Position numbers and translations under genes: made by a program
Source of the DNA: Brachymonas denitrificans
GTDB taxonomy: Bacteria > Pseudomonadota > Gammaproteobacteria > Burkholderiales > Burkholderiaceae_C
Assembly: GCF_907163135.1 (NCBI RefSeq)
Contig: NZ_CAJQUA010000001.1
Location: 1,627,001 to 1,691,000 of the forward strand
Reading direction: 5' to 3'
DNA length: 64,000 bases
The notes under the pieces: model-generated
Seen by the model: only the letters and a program-made list of their open reading frames with translations
Told to the model about the DNA's origin: nothing
Database searches by the model: none
Part shown: positions 32,998-45,156 of the stretch, piece after piece
How the letters are laid out: the number at the start of each line of letters is the position of its first letter
How positions within the stretch are numbered: the stretch's first letter is position 1

Positions 32998-34014
32998 TTA
33001 ACTCTTGGCCTTGATGGTCTTCTTGGTCACGGTCTTGCCGACCACCACGGTCACGACCGGCGCCTTGCGGGCGCGCGGCTTGGCGGGCTTTTCGACAGCA
33101 GCGTCGGCTGTCGGCATGGCGGCGGTCTTGCGCGTGGCAGGCTTGCGCGTAGCGGCGGGTGTCCCTGCGCCCGCATCGGTCACGCTGGCTGTTGCCGGCT
33201 TGGCGGAATTGGCCGCAGTCGAGCGGGAAGCAGTCGCCTTGGGAGCAGCCTTGCCAGCCACGGGCTTGCTTGCCGTGGGCTTGGCAGCGGTGGCTTTCGG
33301 TGCTGCTGCCTTGCTGGCAGCCGTCTTGGCGGCAGCGGCCTTGGGAGCCGCCGCCTTCTCGGCCGCCGGAGTCGCGCTGGCAGTGGCTGCCGACGCAGTC
33401 ATCGCCGCCGTCTTGCGCACCGGCTTGGCCGGCGCTTCGCTCAACTCCGTACCAGCCTCGGTCGCAGCGGCAGCCGCTGCTTCCTTCTTGGCCGCCGTAC
33501 GCGCCGCGGTACGCGACACCTTTTTCTCGGCTGCCGCCTTGGCCGCCGCCGCACCCATGCGCATGCGCACCGGTTTCTCGCCCCAGATATCTTCCAGCGT
33601 GTAGTACTGGCGGATGGCGGGCTGCATGATGTGCACCACGGCACTGCCACAGTCCACGATGATCCACTCGCCGTTCTCCTCGCCTTCCATGCGCGGCTTG
33701 TTGAAGCCGGCATCACGCACGGCGTCACGCACGCTGGCGGCCAGGGCCTTGGTCTGACGGTTGGAAGTACCGGATGCAATCACCACACGCTCGAACAGCG
33801 GCGACAGGTGCTCGGTATTGAACACCTGGATGTTCTGCGCCTTCACGTCTTCCAGACCGTCCACGATGGCACGCTGCAGCTTCTGGATCATCTTGCCCGC
33901 AGCCGGAGAATCGTCCGTGATGGACATCTCGACGGGGAACTCGCCGGCCTGTGCCTTGGGGGCGATGGCGGGTTTCTTGGAGGGGGTCTTGGCAGAAGTT
34001 TTTTCAGTGGCCAT
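32998..34014 (-). CDS. rsfS: Ribosome silencing factor RsfS with a long Lys/Ala-rich tail
   Basis: The RsfS domain spans about residues 40-150 (LQRAIVDGLEDVKAQNIQVF, FVIASGTSNRQTKALA-like strand, EWIIVDCGSAVVHIMQP, YYTLEDIWGEKPV). It binds uL14 and blocks subunit joining in poor nutrients. Ordinary RsfS has about 105-150 residues; this protein has 338. The extra 188 C-terminal residues are almost entirely Ala, Lys, Thr, Pro and Ser (AAPKAAAAKTAASKAAAPKA and similar). They resemble histone H1-like bacterial proteins and are probably disordered and nucleic-acid binding. The start codon overlaps the nadD stop by one base. Confidence 0.94.
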   Translation of the reverse strand: MATEKTSAKTPSKKPAIAPKAQAGEFPVEMSITDDSPAAGKMIQKLQRAIVDGLEDVKAQNIQVFNTEHLSPLFERVVIASGTSNRQTKALAASVRDAVRDAGFNKPRMEGEENGEWIIVDCGSAVVHIMQPAIRQYYTLEDIWGEKPVRMRMGAAAAKAAAEKKVSRTAARTAAKKEAAAAAATEAGTELSEAPAKPVRKTAAMTASAATASATPAAEKAAAPKAAAAKTAASKAAAPKATAAKPTASKPVAGKAAPKATASRSTAANSAKPATASVTDAGAGTPAATRKPATRKTAAMPTADAAVEKPAKPRARKAPVVTVVVGKTVTKKTIKAKS

Positions 34015-34667
34015 CAGGTGTGGGAAGTCAAGTAGAGTTGATGTCGTTCAATATACTGTGCCACGCCAGGCGGCACAAGGCTTTGCAGCCAGGCGCGACG
34101 AGTCGCGCCGTCGTCTGACATGCGCTGTTGCATGCCGGCACGAATCCGGGTGGAACTGGCGTCGCTGGCCGGCAAGTGTAGCTGCACCGTGCGCAGATCG
34201 GGCAGTTGCGCGCGCACCTGGGCCAGTTCCTGCTCCACCGCGGTCTGTTCCGCGCCAGGGCGTTGCAATACGGCCACCGTCACGCTGCGCAGCAATTCGT
34301 CGGCGCGCTGCCACTGCGGCAGGCTGTGCAGCAGGTCCTGGCCCATCACCAGATACCAGTCGATCTCCTGCTCGCCCAGCGCGGCATGGCGCTGCTGCAG
34401 CTCGTGCAGGGTGTCGATGGTGTAGGTCGTGCCTTCGCGCTGCACCTCGCAGTCGTCCACCTGCACTTCGGGCACGCTCTCGAAAGCCAGCCGCGCCATC
34501 GCCAGCCGATGTTCGGCAGCCGTCAGGCGGCGCTGCTTCATCCAGGGCTGGCCGGTGGGGATCACGTACAGGCGGTTAAGTGCCAGTTGTTCCACGGCAG
34601 CCCGGGCCAGTCCGAGATGCGCCTTGTGCGGCGGATCGAAGGCGCCGCCGTAGATGCCGATGCGCAT
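34014..34667 (-). CDS. nadD: Nicotinate-nucleotide adenylyltransferase
   Basis: This is a 217-residue enzyme joining nicotinate mononucleotide and ATP in NAD synthesis. MRIGIYGGAFDPPHKAHLGL carries the GGxFxPxHxxH nucleotide-binding motif. YVIPTGQPWMK and the C-terminal SSTRIRAGM (ISSTxIR type) complete the active site. The ATG at 34667 places the motif at residues 7-17, as in the family. The stop overlaps the rsfS start by one base, and hemF ends 8 bases upstream. Confidence 0.97.
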   Translation of the reverse strand: MRIGIYGGAFDPPHKAHLGLARAAVEQLALNRLYVIPTGQPWMKQRRLTAAEHRLAMARLAFESVPEVQVDDCEVQREGTTYTIDTLHELQQRHAALGEQEIDWYLVMGQDLLHSLPQWQRADELLRSVTVAVLQRPGAEQTAVEQELAQVRAQLPDLRTVQLHLPASDASSTRIRAGMQQRMSDDGATRRAWLQSLVPPGVAQYIERHQLYLTSHT

Positions 34668-34675
34668 GCGTTGCG

Positions 34676-35626
34676 TCACGCGGCCAGCCAGTCGCGGCGC
34701 TGCAGGAAATGCGCCGTCAGTTGCGCCTCGTGCGAGCCTTCCGGTTCGGTGCGCTGGTAGCTCCAGTTTGCCAGCGGCGGCATGGAGAGCAGGATGGATT
34801 CGGTGCGGCCGCCGCTCTGCAGCCCGAAGTGCGTGCCGCGATCCCACACCAGATTGAACTCGACGTAGCGGCCACGGCGGTAGAGCTGGAAATTGCGCTC
34901 GCGCTCGCCCCAGGCCATATCCTTGCGGCGCTGCACGATCGGCAGGTAGGCCGGCAGGAAACCGTCGGCCACCGCCTGCAGCATGGCGAAGTTGCGTGCA
35001 AAGTCGAATTCTGCGAAGTCATCGAAAAACACGCCGCCAATGCCGCGTTGCTCGTTGCGATGCCTGAGGAAGAAATACTCGTCGCACCACTGCTTGAAAC
35101 GCGGGTACTTGTCGTCGCCAAAGGGCTGCAGCGCCTGCTGGCAGACGCGGTGGAAATGCACGCAGTCCTCGTCGAAGCCGTAATACGGCGTCAGGTCCAT
35201 GCCGCCGCCAAACCAGCAGACGGCCGCGGCATTGGCCGGCAGCGCGGCGATCATGCGCACGTTCATGTGCACCGTGGGCACATAGGGATTGCGCGGGTGG
35301 AACACCAGCGACACGCCCATGGCCTCGAAGGGCGCGCCGGCCAGTTCCGGGCGATGTTGCGTGGCCGAGGGTGGCAGTTGCGGCCCGCGCACGTTCGACA
35401 GGCCGACACCGGCACGCTCGAACACGCTGCCGCCTTCCAGGATCATGGTGCGGCCATGGCCCTGCAGACGCTCGCCCGGCTCCTTGCGCCAGTCGTCCAC
35501 CACGAAGCGTGCCTGCGGCTCCATGGCCTGCACGGCATCGGTGATGCGCTGCTGCAGGCCCTGCAGAAAGGTCAGCACACTGGATGTTTCGGCGGTGTCG
35601 AGCGAAGAGGTGTTCATCATGGCCAT
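34676..35626 (-). CDS. hemF: Oxygen-dependent coproporphyrinogen III oxidase
   Basis: This is a 316-residue cytoplasmic enzyme that converts coproporphyrinogen III to protoporphyrinogen IX using oxygen, in haem synthesis. The family motifs are [51 protein letters not shown] and [19 protein letters not shown]. The length is near the E. coli enzyme (299). The N-terminus has several candidate ATGs (35626, 35620, 35617); 35626 is taken, giving [10 protein letters not shown]. Its presence indicates aerobic haem synthesis. Confidence 0.96.
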   Translation of the reverse strand: MAMMNTSSLDTAETSSVLTFLQGLQQRITDAVQAMEPQARFVVDDWRKEPGERLQGHGRTMILEGGSVFERAGVGLSNVRGPQLPPSATQHRPELAGAPFEAMGVSLVFHPRNPYVPTVHMNVRMIAALPANAAAVCWFGGGMDLTPYYGFDEDCVHFHRVCQQALQPFGDDKYPRFKQWCDEYFFLRHRNEQRGIGGVFFDDFAEFDFARNFAMLQAVADGFLPAYLPIVQRRKDMAWGERERNFQLYRRGRYVEFNLVWDRGTHFGLQSGGRTESILLSMPPLANWSYQRTEPEGSHEAQLTAHFLQRRDWLAA

Positions 35627-35708
35627 GTGAATTGGTGCATGCCGCAACTTGCAAAATGTTGCTGGGGAAAAAGTGTGCGCCGCTCAGTGCCAGCGCGACA
35701 ACCGGAAT

Positions 35709-36428
35709 TTACTGCCGGGCATCCTGACCGGCGTCAGCGTCCCGGGAGCGGCCCCGCTCATAGGGGCGCACGGGGGCCGCCTTTTCCGGATGGTAACCGG
35801 TACGCCTCTCGTAATAGCGCGCCAGCGCGGCGAAATCCGCTTCCATGTCGCCGCTGCAGCGCACATAGTGCTGCACGCCGATCTGCTTGTGGCCGTAGTC
35901 GATGTAGGCCAGCCCGAGCGGACAGTCGGCAGCGCGCCAGAGATGGTAGAAACCGGTGCGCCAGCCATTGGTGTAGCTGCGCGTGCCTTCCGGCGCGACC
36001 GCCAGCCAGAAGAAATCCGCCTCGCGCATCTGCTGCATGGTCTGCTCGACCACGCCATGCGCCGCCTTGCGGTTGATGGCCACGCCGCCGACCCAGCGGA
36101 TCCAGCGACCGATCACCGGCAGCCGCGTGGCGCTGTCCTTGATCCAGAAACGGAACGGCAGGCCATGGGACCACTTGTAGAGCAGGCCCAGGGGAAAGTC
36201 CCAGTTCGAGGTGTGTGGATACACCACCAACAGGCCACGCGGATCCGGGAGGCCGGGAAAGTCATTGCGCCAGCCCAGCACCTTCAGGCACCACGCCGCC
36301 AGCCGGCTGCCTCCCGGCGGAACCAGCGGGCCGGAAGCGGGCATGGGCACCACCTCCAGTCCCGGCACCGGGCCCGCATCGACCAGCCCGCGCTGTTGCG
36401 AAGTTGGCTGTACGTCCTGCGCCTGCAT
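35709..36428 (-). CDS. 1-acyl-glycerol-3-phosphate acyltransferase-like protein
   Basis: This is a 239-residue member of the PlsC acyltransferase superfamily. The catalytic HTSNWD (HxxxxD) motif, RFWIKDSATRLPVIGRWIRW and VAPEGTRSY are visible, and the last fits the phosphate-binding EGTR. A PlsC-like membrane anchor is not evident, and the first 35 residues are Pro-rich. An acyl transfer to a phospholipid precursor is likely, but the substrate is unknown. It follows purD in the same direction with 21 bases between them. Confidence 0.85.
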   Translation of the reverse strand: MQAQDVQPTSQQRGLVDAGPVPGLEVVPMPASGPLVPPGGSRLAAWCLKVLGWRNDFPGLPDPRGLLVVYPHTSNWDFPLGLLYKWSHGLPFRFWIKDSATRLPVIGRWIRWVGGVAINRKAAHGVVEQTMQQMREADFFWLAVAPEGTRSYTNGWRTGFYHLWRAADCPLGLAYIDYGHKQIGVQHYVRCSGDMEADFAALARYYERRTGYHPEKAAPVRPYERGRSRDADAGQDARQ

Positions 36429-36449
36429 GCCCGCTCCCGCAGGTCCGGC

Positions 36450-37766
36450 TCAGGCCTGGCTGCCGGAATGCCCGGCGGCGCGGTGACCGATATCGGTGCG
36501 GAACTGCATCTCGGGCAGCTGCACCTGCTGCATGGCGGCATAGGCCCTGGCCTGCGCCAGCTTCACGCTGTCGGCCAGCGCCGTCACGCACAGCACGCGG
36601 CCGCCGCTGCTGAGCAGCTTGCCATCGTCATCCAGGCGCGTGCCGGCATGGAACACCTTCACATCATCCGTATCCAGCGGCAGCTGGCTGATGGCCTCGC
36701 CGGTGCGGGGCTGCATCGGGTAACCCGGTGCGGCCACCACCACGCCCAGGGTGACGCGACGGTCCCACTGGGGCTCCACATCGGCCAGGCGCTTGCCATG
36801 GCCGCCGACCGGTTCGGTCGCTGCCATCAACAGCTCGAACAGGTCGGACTTCAGGCGCATCAGGATCGGCTGCGTTTCCGGATCGCCCATGCGGCAGTTG
36901 AACTCCAGCGTCTTGACCTTGCCATCGGCGTCGATCATCAGGCCGGCATACAGAAAGCCCGTGTAGGTGATGCCGTCTTTGGCCATGCCGCGGATGGTCG
37001 GCAGGATCACCTCGCGCATGGCGCGGGCGTGCACGTCGGCCGTGACCACCGGCGCGGGGGAATAGGCACCCATGCCACCGGTGTTGGGGCCCTCGTCCTT
37101 GTCGAGCAGGCGCTTGTGGTCCTGGCTGGTGGCCAGTGCCACCACCTCGCTGCCGTCGCACACCACCATGAAGCTGGCTTCCTCGCCCTGCAGGAATTCC
37201 TCGATAACCACGCGCGCGCCGCCTTCGTTGTGCTGCACGCCCAGGGTGTTGTCCACCAGCATGAAGTCGACCGCCTCATGCGCTTCCTGCAGCGTCATGG
37301 CCACCACCACGCCCTTGCCGGCGGCCAAGCCGTCGGCCTTGACCACGATGGGCGCGCCGATCTTGTCGACATAGGCATGGGCCGCAGCCGGATCGGTGAA
37401 GGTATCGAACGCTGCCGTGGGAATGCCATGGCGCTGCATGAAGGCCTTGCTGAAGGCCTTGGAGCTTTCGAGTTGCGCGGCCGCCTGCGTGGGGCCGAAG
37501 ATGCGCAGGCCGTTGGCGCGAAACAGGTCCACCACGCCAGCCGCCAGCGGCGCCTCGGGGCCAACCACGGTCAGCTCGATCTGCTGCGCCTTGGCCCAGT
37601 CGCACAGTTCGTTCAAATCCTTGATGGGCAGGTTCTCGAGCTTGGGCTCGCGCGCCGTGCCGCCGTTGCCGGGCGCCACGAACACCTTGGTCACGCGCTC
37701 GGATTGCGCCAGTTTCCAGGCCAGGGCATGTTCACGGCCGCCGCTGCCGATCACCAGTACTTGCAT
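36450..37766 (-). CDS. purD: Phosphoribosylamine-glycine ligase (GAR synthetase)
   Basis: This is a 438-residue ATP-grasp enzyme for the second step of purine synthesis. MQVLVIGSGGREHALAWKLA is the N-terminal signature. APIVVKADGLAAGKGVVVA is the ATP-grasp loop, PNTGGMGAYSPAPV lies near the substrate site, and EFNCRMGDPETQPIL is the metal-binding motif. The length is normal (about 430). It is three bases downstream of yebC on the same strand, so the pair is co-transcribed. Confidence 0.97.
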   Translation of the reverse strand: MQVLVIGSGGREHALAWKLAQSERVTKVFVAPGNGGTAREPKLENLPIKDLNELCDWAKAQQIELTVVGPEAPLAAGVVDLFRANGLRIFGPTQAAAQLESSKAFSKAFMQRHGIPTAAFDTFTDPAAAHAYVDKIGAPIVVKADGLAAGKGVVVAMTLQEAHEAVDFMLVDNTLGVQHNEGGARVVIEEFLQGEEASFMVVCDGSEVVALATSQDHKRLLDKDEGPNTGGMGAYSPAPVVTADVHARAMREVILPTIRGMAKDGITYTGFLYAGLMIDADGKVKTLEFNCRMGDPETQPILMRLKSDLFELLMAATEPVGGHGKRLADVEPQWDRRVTLGVVVAAPGYPMQPRTGEAISQLPLDTDDVKVFHAGTRLDDDGKLLSSGGRVLCVTALADSVKLAQARAYAAMQQVQLPEMQFRTDIGHRAAGHSGSQA

Positions 37767-37769
37767 GCT

Positions 37770-38501
37770 TTACTCTCCCAGGTCCAGTTCCGCGTTGTGA
37801 TAGACGTTCTGCACGTCATCCTGGTCTTCCAGCATGTCGAGCAGCTTCTGCATTTTCTGCGCATCGTCACCGGCCAGTTCGATGCTGTTCTCGGCACGCA
37901 TCGTAACCTCTGCCACCTCGGCCTGCAGGCCGGCCGCCTCCAGCGCCTCCTTCACCGTCTCGAAATCGCCCGGCGCAGTCAGCACCTCGATGGCGCCTTC
38001 CTCGTCGGTGATGACGTCCTCGGCGCCCGCTTCGAGCGCCACTTCCATCACCTTCTCCTCGTCGGTGCCGGGGGCATAGATGAACTGGCCCACATGCTGA
38101 AACTGGAATGCCACCGAGCCTTCGGTGCCCAGATTGCCGCCGTTCTTGCTCAGGATGTGACGCACTTCCGCCACGGTGCGCACGCGGTTGTCGGTCATGG
38201 TGTCGACGATGATGGCGGCGCCGCCGATGCCGTAGCCCTCGTAGCGGATTTCCTCGTAGGTGACGCCTTCGAGGTTGCCGGTGGCCTTGTCGATGTTGCG
38301 CTTGATGTTGTCGGCCGGCATGTTGGCGGCCTTGGCCTTGTCGATGGCCAGACGCAGGCGCGGGTTGGCAGCGGGATCGCCACCACCATTGCGTGCCGCG
38401 ACGATGATTTCACGAATCAGCCGCGTCCAGATCTTGCCCCGCTTTTCGTCCTGACGGCCCTTGCGGTGCTGGATATTGGCCCACTTGCTATGCCCTGCCA
38501 T
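37770..38501 (-). CDS. yebC: YebC/PmpR-family protein
   Basis: This is a 243-residue protein with the invariant start [20 protein letters not shown]. Internal landmarks are [40 protein letters not shown] and [15 protein letters not shown] segments. The family was described as DNA-binding regulators; more recent work links members to relief of ribosome stalling. The product is cytoplasmic and the length is typical (about 245). The promoter region faces the HerA-like gene 98 bases away. Confidence 0.96.
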   Translation of the reverse strand: MAGHSKWANIQHRKGRQDEKRGKIWTRLIREIIVAARNGGGDPAANPRLRLAIDKAKAANMPADNIKRNIDKATGNLEGVTYEEIRYEGYGIGGAAIIVDTMTDNRVRTVAEVRHILSKNGGNLGTEGSVAFQFQHVGQFIYAPGTDEEKVMEVALEAGAEDVITDEEGAIEVLTAPGDFETVKEALEAAGLQAEVAEVTMRAENSIELAGDDAQKMQKLLDMLEDQDDVQNVYHNAELDLGE

Positions 38502-38599
38502 GATGGATAATCCTTTTCAATCTTTCCCGTCCCTGTCTCTGTCTGCAGGGACAACCTCCTATTCTACTTTTTTAGCTGCCGCTCCCCGAGGACAACCCC

Positions 38600-40117
38600 A
38601 TGGCCGACCCGATGTTGATTGCGAAAAATGCACAGACCGAGTGCGCCCTGCTGCCGGCGCTTGCCAACCGCCACGGCCTGATCACCGGCGCCACCGGCAC
38701 CGGCAAGACGGTGACGCTGCAGAAACTGGCGGAATCCTTCTCGCAGATCGGCGTACCGGTGTTCATGGCCGACATCAAGGGCGACCTGACCGGCATCAGC
38801 CAGAGCGGCAACATCGGCGGCAAGATGGCCGGCGTATTGCAGGAGCGCGGCATCGCGCTGCCGCAGCCCCTGGCCTGCCCCACCACGCTGTGGGACGTGT
38901 TCGGCGAGCAGGGCCATCCGGTGCGCGCCACAGTGAGCGACATGGGCCCGCTGCTGCTGGCGCGCATGCTGAACCTGAACGACACCCAGGCCGGCGTGCT
39001 CAACATCGTGTTCCGCATCGCCGATGACAACGGCATGCTGCTGCTCGACCTGAAGGACCTGCGCGCCATGCTGCAGTACGTGGGCGAGAACGCCAGCCAG
39101 TTCACCACGCAGTACGGCAACATCAGCAGCGCCAGCGTGGGCGCCATCCAGCGCGGCCTGCTGCAGATCGAAAGCCAGGGCGGCGACAGGTTCTTCGGCG
39201 AGCCCATGCTCAACATCGAGGACCTGATGCAGACCGTCTCCGGCCAGGGCATGATCAACATCCTTGCCGCCGACAAGCTGCTGCAGGCGCCGCGCCTGTA
39301 TGCCAGCTTCCTGCTGTGGATGCTGTCCGAACTGTTCGAGCAGCTGCCCGAAATCGGCGATCCGGACAAGCCCAAGCTGGTGTTCTTCTTCGACGAGGCG
39401 CATCTGCTGTTCGACGATGCGCCCAAGGTGCTGCTGGAGCGCATCGAACTGGTGGTGCGTCTGGTGCGCTCCAAGGGCGTGGGCGTGTATTTCGTCACGC
39501 AGAACCCGATCGACATTCCCGACACCGTGCTGGCACAGCTCGGCAACCGCGTGCAGCACGCGCTGCGCGCCTACACCCCGCGCGACCAGAAGGCCGTCAA
39601 GGCCACGGCCGAGACCATGCGGCCCAACCCGGAGATCGACATTGCGCAGGCCATCACCGAACTGGCCACCGGCGAGGCGCTGGTCAGCTTCCTCGACGAG
39701 AAAGGCCGCCCCGGCGTGACGCAACGCGTCTATGTGGTGCCGCCCGGCAGCCAGATCGGCCCGATCACGCCCGAGCAGCGCCACGCATTGCTGGCCAATT
39801 CGCTGGTGGCGGGCAATTACGAGAAGGCGATCGACCGCGAATCCGCCTACGAGATGCTGCAGCAGCGCGGCGCGGCAGCGGCTGCCAATGCCGGCAAGGA
39901 AGGCGCCGCAGGCAAGCCCGGCGCACCGGCACAGCAGGACGGAGGCCTGCTCGGCAGCGTCGGCGGCATGGTGAAGGAAGCCCTGTTCGGCCGTACCGGC
40001 CCGCGCGGGGGGCAGTATGACGGCCTGGTGCAGTCCATGGCCAAGTCGGCGGTGCGCAGTGCCGGCCGCGAAATCATCCGTGGCGTGCTCGGGGGCATCC
40101 TGGGCCGCCGCCGTTAA
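38600..40117 (+). CDS. HerA/DUF853-family ATPase (YjgR-like)
   Basis: This is a 505-residue ATPase. Walker A is [18 protein letters not shown] (about residues 30-47) and Walker B is [14 protein letters not shown] (about 262-275). A sensor-like [14 protein letters not shown] and an arginine-containing [13 protein letters not shown] follow. DUF853/YjgR proteins are HerA-FtsK superfamily members of unknown cellular role, possibly DNA translocation. The C-terminal 110 residues contain an Ala/Gly-rich linker and a conserved amphipathic end ([16 protein letters not shown]). The ATG at 38600 is well placed and divergent from yebC. Confidence 0.92.
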   Translation: MADPMLIAKNAQTECALLPALANRHGLITGATGTGKTVTLQKLAESFSQIGVPVFMADIKGDLTGISQSGNIGGKMAGVLQERGIALPQPLACPTTLWDVFGEQGHPVRATVSDMGPLLLARMLNLNDTQAGVLNIVFRIADDNGMLLLDLKDLRAMLQYVGENASQFTTQYGNISSASVGAIQRGLLQIESQGGDRFFGEPMLNIEDLMQTVSGQGMINILAADKLLQAPRLYASFLLWMLSELFEQLPEIGDPDKPKLVFFFDEAHLLFDDAPKVLLERIELVVRLVRSKGVGVYFVTQNPIDIPDTVLAQLGNRVQHALRAYTPRDQKAVKATAETMRPNPEIDIAQAITELATGEALVSFLDEKGRPGVTQRVYVVPPGSQIGPITPEQRHALLANSLVAGNYEKAIDRESAYEMLQQRGAAAAANAGKEGAAGKPGAPAQQDGGLLGSVGGMVKEALFGRTGPRGGQYDGLVQSMAKSAVRSAGREIIRGVLGGILGRRR

Positions 40118-40133
40118 AACTGGGAAAACAACG

Positions 40134-40772
40134 ATGACAAGCACACCCGAAGTCCACCACATCCAGCACCCGCTGATCCAGCACAAGCTCTCGCTGATGC
40201 GCAACCGGGAAGCGAGCACCAGTTCGTTCCGCCGCCTGCTCAACGAACTGAGCGCGCTGATGGCCTACGAGATCACGCGCGACATGCCGATGCAGGAGAT
40301 CGAGGTCGAGACCCCGCTCGAAAAAACCACCGGCAAGGTCATCGACGGCAAGAAGCTGGCGCTGATCAGCATCCTGCGCGCCGGCAACGGCCTGCTCGAC
40401 GGCATGCTCAGCGTGGTGCCGGGCGCGCGCGTCGGCCATGTCGGCCTGTACCGCGACCCCAAGACGCTGCAGGCGATCGAGTACTACTTCAAGATGCCGA
40501 CACACATGGAAGAGCGCGACGCCATCGTGGTCGATCCCATGCTGGCCACCGGCAACTCGGCCGTGATGGCGCTGGACCGCATCAAGGTGCTCAAGCCGCG
40601 CTCCATCAAGTTCGTCTGCCTGCTGACCTGCCCCGAAGGCATTGCCACGCTGCACAAGGCGCACCCGGACGTGCCGATCTACACCGCGGCGATCGACCGC
40701 GGACTGAACGAGAAAGGCTATATCGTGCCTGGCCTGGGGGATGCCGGCGACCGGATCTTCGGGACGCTGTAA
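40134..40772 (+). CDS. upp: Uracil phosphoribosyltransferase
   Basis: This is a 212-residue salvage enzyme making UMP from uracil and [17 protein letters not shown] is the N-terminal signature, [16 protein letters not shown] the flexible loop, [16 protein letters not shown] the PRPP-binding motif and [16 protein letters not shown] the uracil-binding C-terminus. The length is normal (208-212). The ATG at 40134 is 16 bases after the previous stop, on the same strand. Confidence 0.97.
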   Translation: MTSTPEVHHIQHPLIQHKLSLMRNREASTSSFRRLLNELSALMAYEITRDMPMQEIEVETPLEKTTGKVIDGKKLALISILRAGNGLLDGMLSVVPGARVGHVGLYRDPKTLQAIEYYFKMPTHMEERDAIVVDPMLATGNSAVMALDRIKVLKPRSIKFVCLLTCPEGIATLHKAHPDVPIYTAAIDRGLNEKGYIVPGLGDAGDRIFGTL

Positions 40773-40784
40773 GCCCCACCGCCG

Positions 40785-40985
40785 TCAGCGGTCGGCTTCA
40801 AACTCCGCGATGCGGCGCTGCTGCTCCTGCGGGCTGAGGCTGTCCCATTCGGCCCGAGCCTTGGCGTTCGACTCTTCGAGTGCTTCCACCGTCTTGCGCA
40901 AGGCCTCGTCCGGATCGCCCACGCCGAAATGAGACCAGGACAGCAGGGTCCGGGTGCCGTCGGCATTCAAACGGATGCGTGTCAT
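40785..40985 (-). CDS. Small conserved-looking hypothetical protein (66 residues)
   Basis: The protein is MTRIRLNADGTRTLLSWSHF followed by a Glu-rich helical tail with LSPQEQQRRIAEFEADR. No family is recognised. Support comes from tight packing: its ATG is one base from the stop of the haem lipoprotein gene upstream. The hydrophilic, acidic composition suggests a soluble protein. Confidence 0.65.
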   Translation of the reverse strand: MTRIRLNADGTRTLLSWSHFGVGDPDEALRKTVEALEESNAKARAEWDSLSPQEQQRRIAEFEADR

Positions 40986-40986
40986 G

Positions 40987-41598
40987 TCAGTTCGCCACCG
41001 GCTGGCGCAGCGTCATCGCGCCACGGATCTGGCCGAGGGTAAAGCCGGTGCCCTTGTCATTCGGATAGAGCTGGGCCAGCTTCTGCGCCACGCCCGGGCC
41101 GAGCTTGTCGGCCGTGCCGTGGCACTGCAGGCAGGTCTGCTGCACCGGCAGCGCGCGCATGTAGCGGCGGATCTGCTGGCCGTTTTCCGTCACCACTTCG
41201 GCGCGCTCCAGCTTGGCCGGGTCCACGCCGGCGGCCTGGGCCTTGTCGAAGGATTCCAGCGTGGCGCGCTCCCAGGCATCGGGCACGGCCTTGGGGTTGC
41301 GATTCTTCAGGCTGACGCGGCGGATCTGCCAGCCGGTCTGCTCGGAAGCGGCCTTGGCCAGCTTGGGTGCTTCCTTGCTGCAGACGTCGATGGCACCAGC
41401 CGGGCCACGTTCCTTGATGGCGGGCTGCAGCACGGCCAGCAGCCTGGGCGGCATGGAAGACGCCGCCGCACGCGCATCCGCCACCCAGGGCTCGACGGCG
41501 GGCGTCGCGGCAGCCTGCGGGGCAGCCGGCTTGCTGGTGTTGCAGGCAGCGAGCAAGGGCACACAGGTTGCGGCCAGGATCAGGGCGGAAGTTTTCAT
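40987..41598 (-). CDS. Haem-binding lipoprotein, Tll0287-like (DUF3365) domain
   Basis: This is a 203-residue exported protein. The signal peptide ends in the lipobox LAAC (Cys about 19), suggesting a membrane-anchored lipoprotein. The body contains PAIKERGPAGAIDVCSKEAP, RRVSLKNRNPKAVPDAWE and a single CLQCHG haem c site near residue 160. This matches the Tll0287-like domain, a one-haem sensor or redox fold. The natural partner is unknown. It precedes the 66-residue ORF by one base, so the two form an operon. Confidence 0.87.
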   Translation of the reverse strand: MKTSALILAATCVPLLAACNTSKPAAPQAAATPAVEPWVADARAAASSMPPRLLAVLQPAIKERGPAGAIDVCSKEAPKLAKAASEQTGWQIRRVSLKNRNPKAVPDAWERATLESFDKAQAAGVDPAKLERAEVVTENGQQIRRYMRALPVQQTCLQCHGTADKLGPGVAQKLAQLYPNDKGTGFTLGQIRGAMTLRQPVAN

Positions 41599-41701
41599 GA
41601 GTCGGGCTCTTTCAGTGGTGTTGGCAGGGAAAGGCGAGCCCTGATCATACTTAAGCTTCATGTAAAACCTTTACAGGGTTCACCCTTGCGTGCCGCCATC
41701 A

Positions 41702-41731
41702 ATAAAAAAAGCCAGTCGCGAACGACTGGCT
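41702..41731 (-). terminator. Rho-independent terminator of clpA
   Basis: On the minus strand, AGCCAGTCG and CGACTGGCT form a perfect 9-bp stem with a TTCG loop, followed by seven T residues. It lies 29 bases beyond the clpA stop codon and ends the clpS-clpA transcript. Confidence 0.92.
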
Positions 41732-41759
41732 TGGGTCGGAGCAAGACCTGTCAGCAGGA

Positions 41760-44099
<2,340 letters not shown>

Positions 44100-44196
44100 C
44101 ACTTCTTCCTTTCGCCACACGGCATTGCGAATGTCTTCATATTACCCAACATGCATCCGCTTTGCCCTGCGGGTGCATATGGGGATATCCCGGCCG

Positions 44197-44559
44197 TTAT
44201 TCAACCGGCTCGCAAATGCACTGCAGCGGATGGCCGGCGGCGCGCGCGGCTTCCATCACATGCTCGACCTTGGTCTGGGCGATGTCCTTGGGGTAGACGC
44301 CACAGATGCCGCGCCCTTCCATGTGCACCTTGAGCATGATGCTGGTGGCGGCCTCGCGGTCCTTGTTGAAGAACTCCTGCAGCACCAGCACGACGAACTC
44401 CATCGGCGTGAAATCGTCGTTGAGCAGCACCACCTGGTACATGGCGGGCGGCTTGGTGGCGAGGCGGCGCGGGCGCGTGGCCAGTCCGATGTCACTGTCG
44501 CGGGAGGGAGTGTGATCCGGCGGTTGCACCGGCGGCTGTTCGGGAGGAATGGTGGCCAT
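44197..44559 (-). CDS. clpS: ClpS, N-end rule adaptor of ClpAP
   Basis: This is a 120-residue adaptor that delivers proteins with destabilising N-termini to ClpA. It has the core [20 protein letters not shown], in which Asn and Asp bind the substrate N-terminus. [20 protein letters not shown] supplies the His-containing pocket. About 38 Pro-rich N-terminal residues precede the core. The ATG at 44559 fits; longer in-frame extension would cross the promoter region shared with the divergent cold-shock gene. Confidence 0.96.
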   Translation of the reverse strand: MATIPPEQPPVQPPDHTPSRDSDIGLATRPRRLATKPPAMYQVVLLNDDFTPMEFVVLVLQEFFNKDREAATSIMLKVHMEGRGICGVYPKDIAQTKVEHVMEAARAAGHPLQCICEPVE

Positions 44560-44836
44560 AGGGTGATGTTGAAGAACCCCGGCACCTGCACACGCGCACG
44601 AAAACCTGTCCGCAGGGGCCGGATGCAAGGATTTTACGGCAGCCCGCAAAAGCGCGCAGCGGGTACGGCGATAGGCCTGTTTCTGTAGCGAAGTGATACA
44701 AATTCCTGCCAAATTCGCCCAGATTGCTGTTTTCTTGACCTGAAGCAAGCTCCGGCGGCATACCCCCAATGGGCAAGAAACGAGCCCGCTGATAGCATCG
44801 CCGGGGTGAAATAGTCCACAGTTCGAGAGGTAGAGG

Positions 44837-45136
44837 ATGGCTACGGGGATAGTGAAATGGTTCAGTGATGCCAAAGGGTACGGCTTCATCCAGCCCGATG
44901 ACGCCGGCAACGATGTGTTCGCGCATTTTTCCGCCATCGAGATGGATGGCTTCAAGACGCTCAAGCCCGGCGTGCGCGTGCAGTACGAGCTGCATGACGG
45001 ACCCAAGGGCGTGCATGCCCTGCAGATCGTGCCGGTGGATGCCAAGCCTGCCCTGAACGGCATCGCCATGCTGCAGGACGACGCGCCTCTGCTGCAGGAC
45101 TCCGCCCCGACGCCGCAGGACGTCCTGCACTTCTGA
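44837..45136 (+). CDS. Cold-shock domain protein with C-terminal extension
   Basis: This is a 99-residue protein. The first 67 residues are a cold-shock domain with RNP-like motifs [10 protein letters not shown] and DVFAHFSAI, the RNA/ssDNA-binding surface. The remaining 32 residues ([20 protein letters not shown]) are an unusual low-complexity tail rich in Leu, Gln and Asp, absent from CspA-size proteins. A 277-base gap separates it from the divergent clpS. A purine-rich GAGAGGTAGAGG sits before the ATG. Association of csp with clpS-clpA is common in this group. Confidence 0.94.
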   Translation: MATGIVKWFSDAKGYGFIQPDDAGNDVFAHFSAIEMDGFKTLKPGVRVQYELHDGPKGVHALQIVPVDAKPALNGIAMLQDDAPLLQDSAPTPQDVLHF

Positions 45137-45156
45137 TTCGTTCGCATCCAAAACAA

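Noticed and set aside
33005..33604. Plus-strand 199-codon Ala/Val-rich frame opposite rsfS
   Set aside because: It is the antisense of the Lys/Ala repeat tail; low-complexity GC-rich repeats open all frames.
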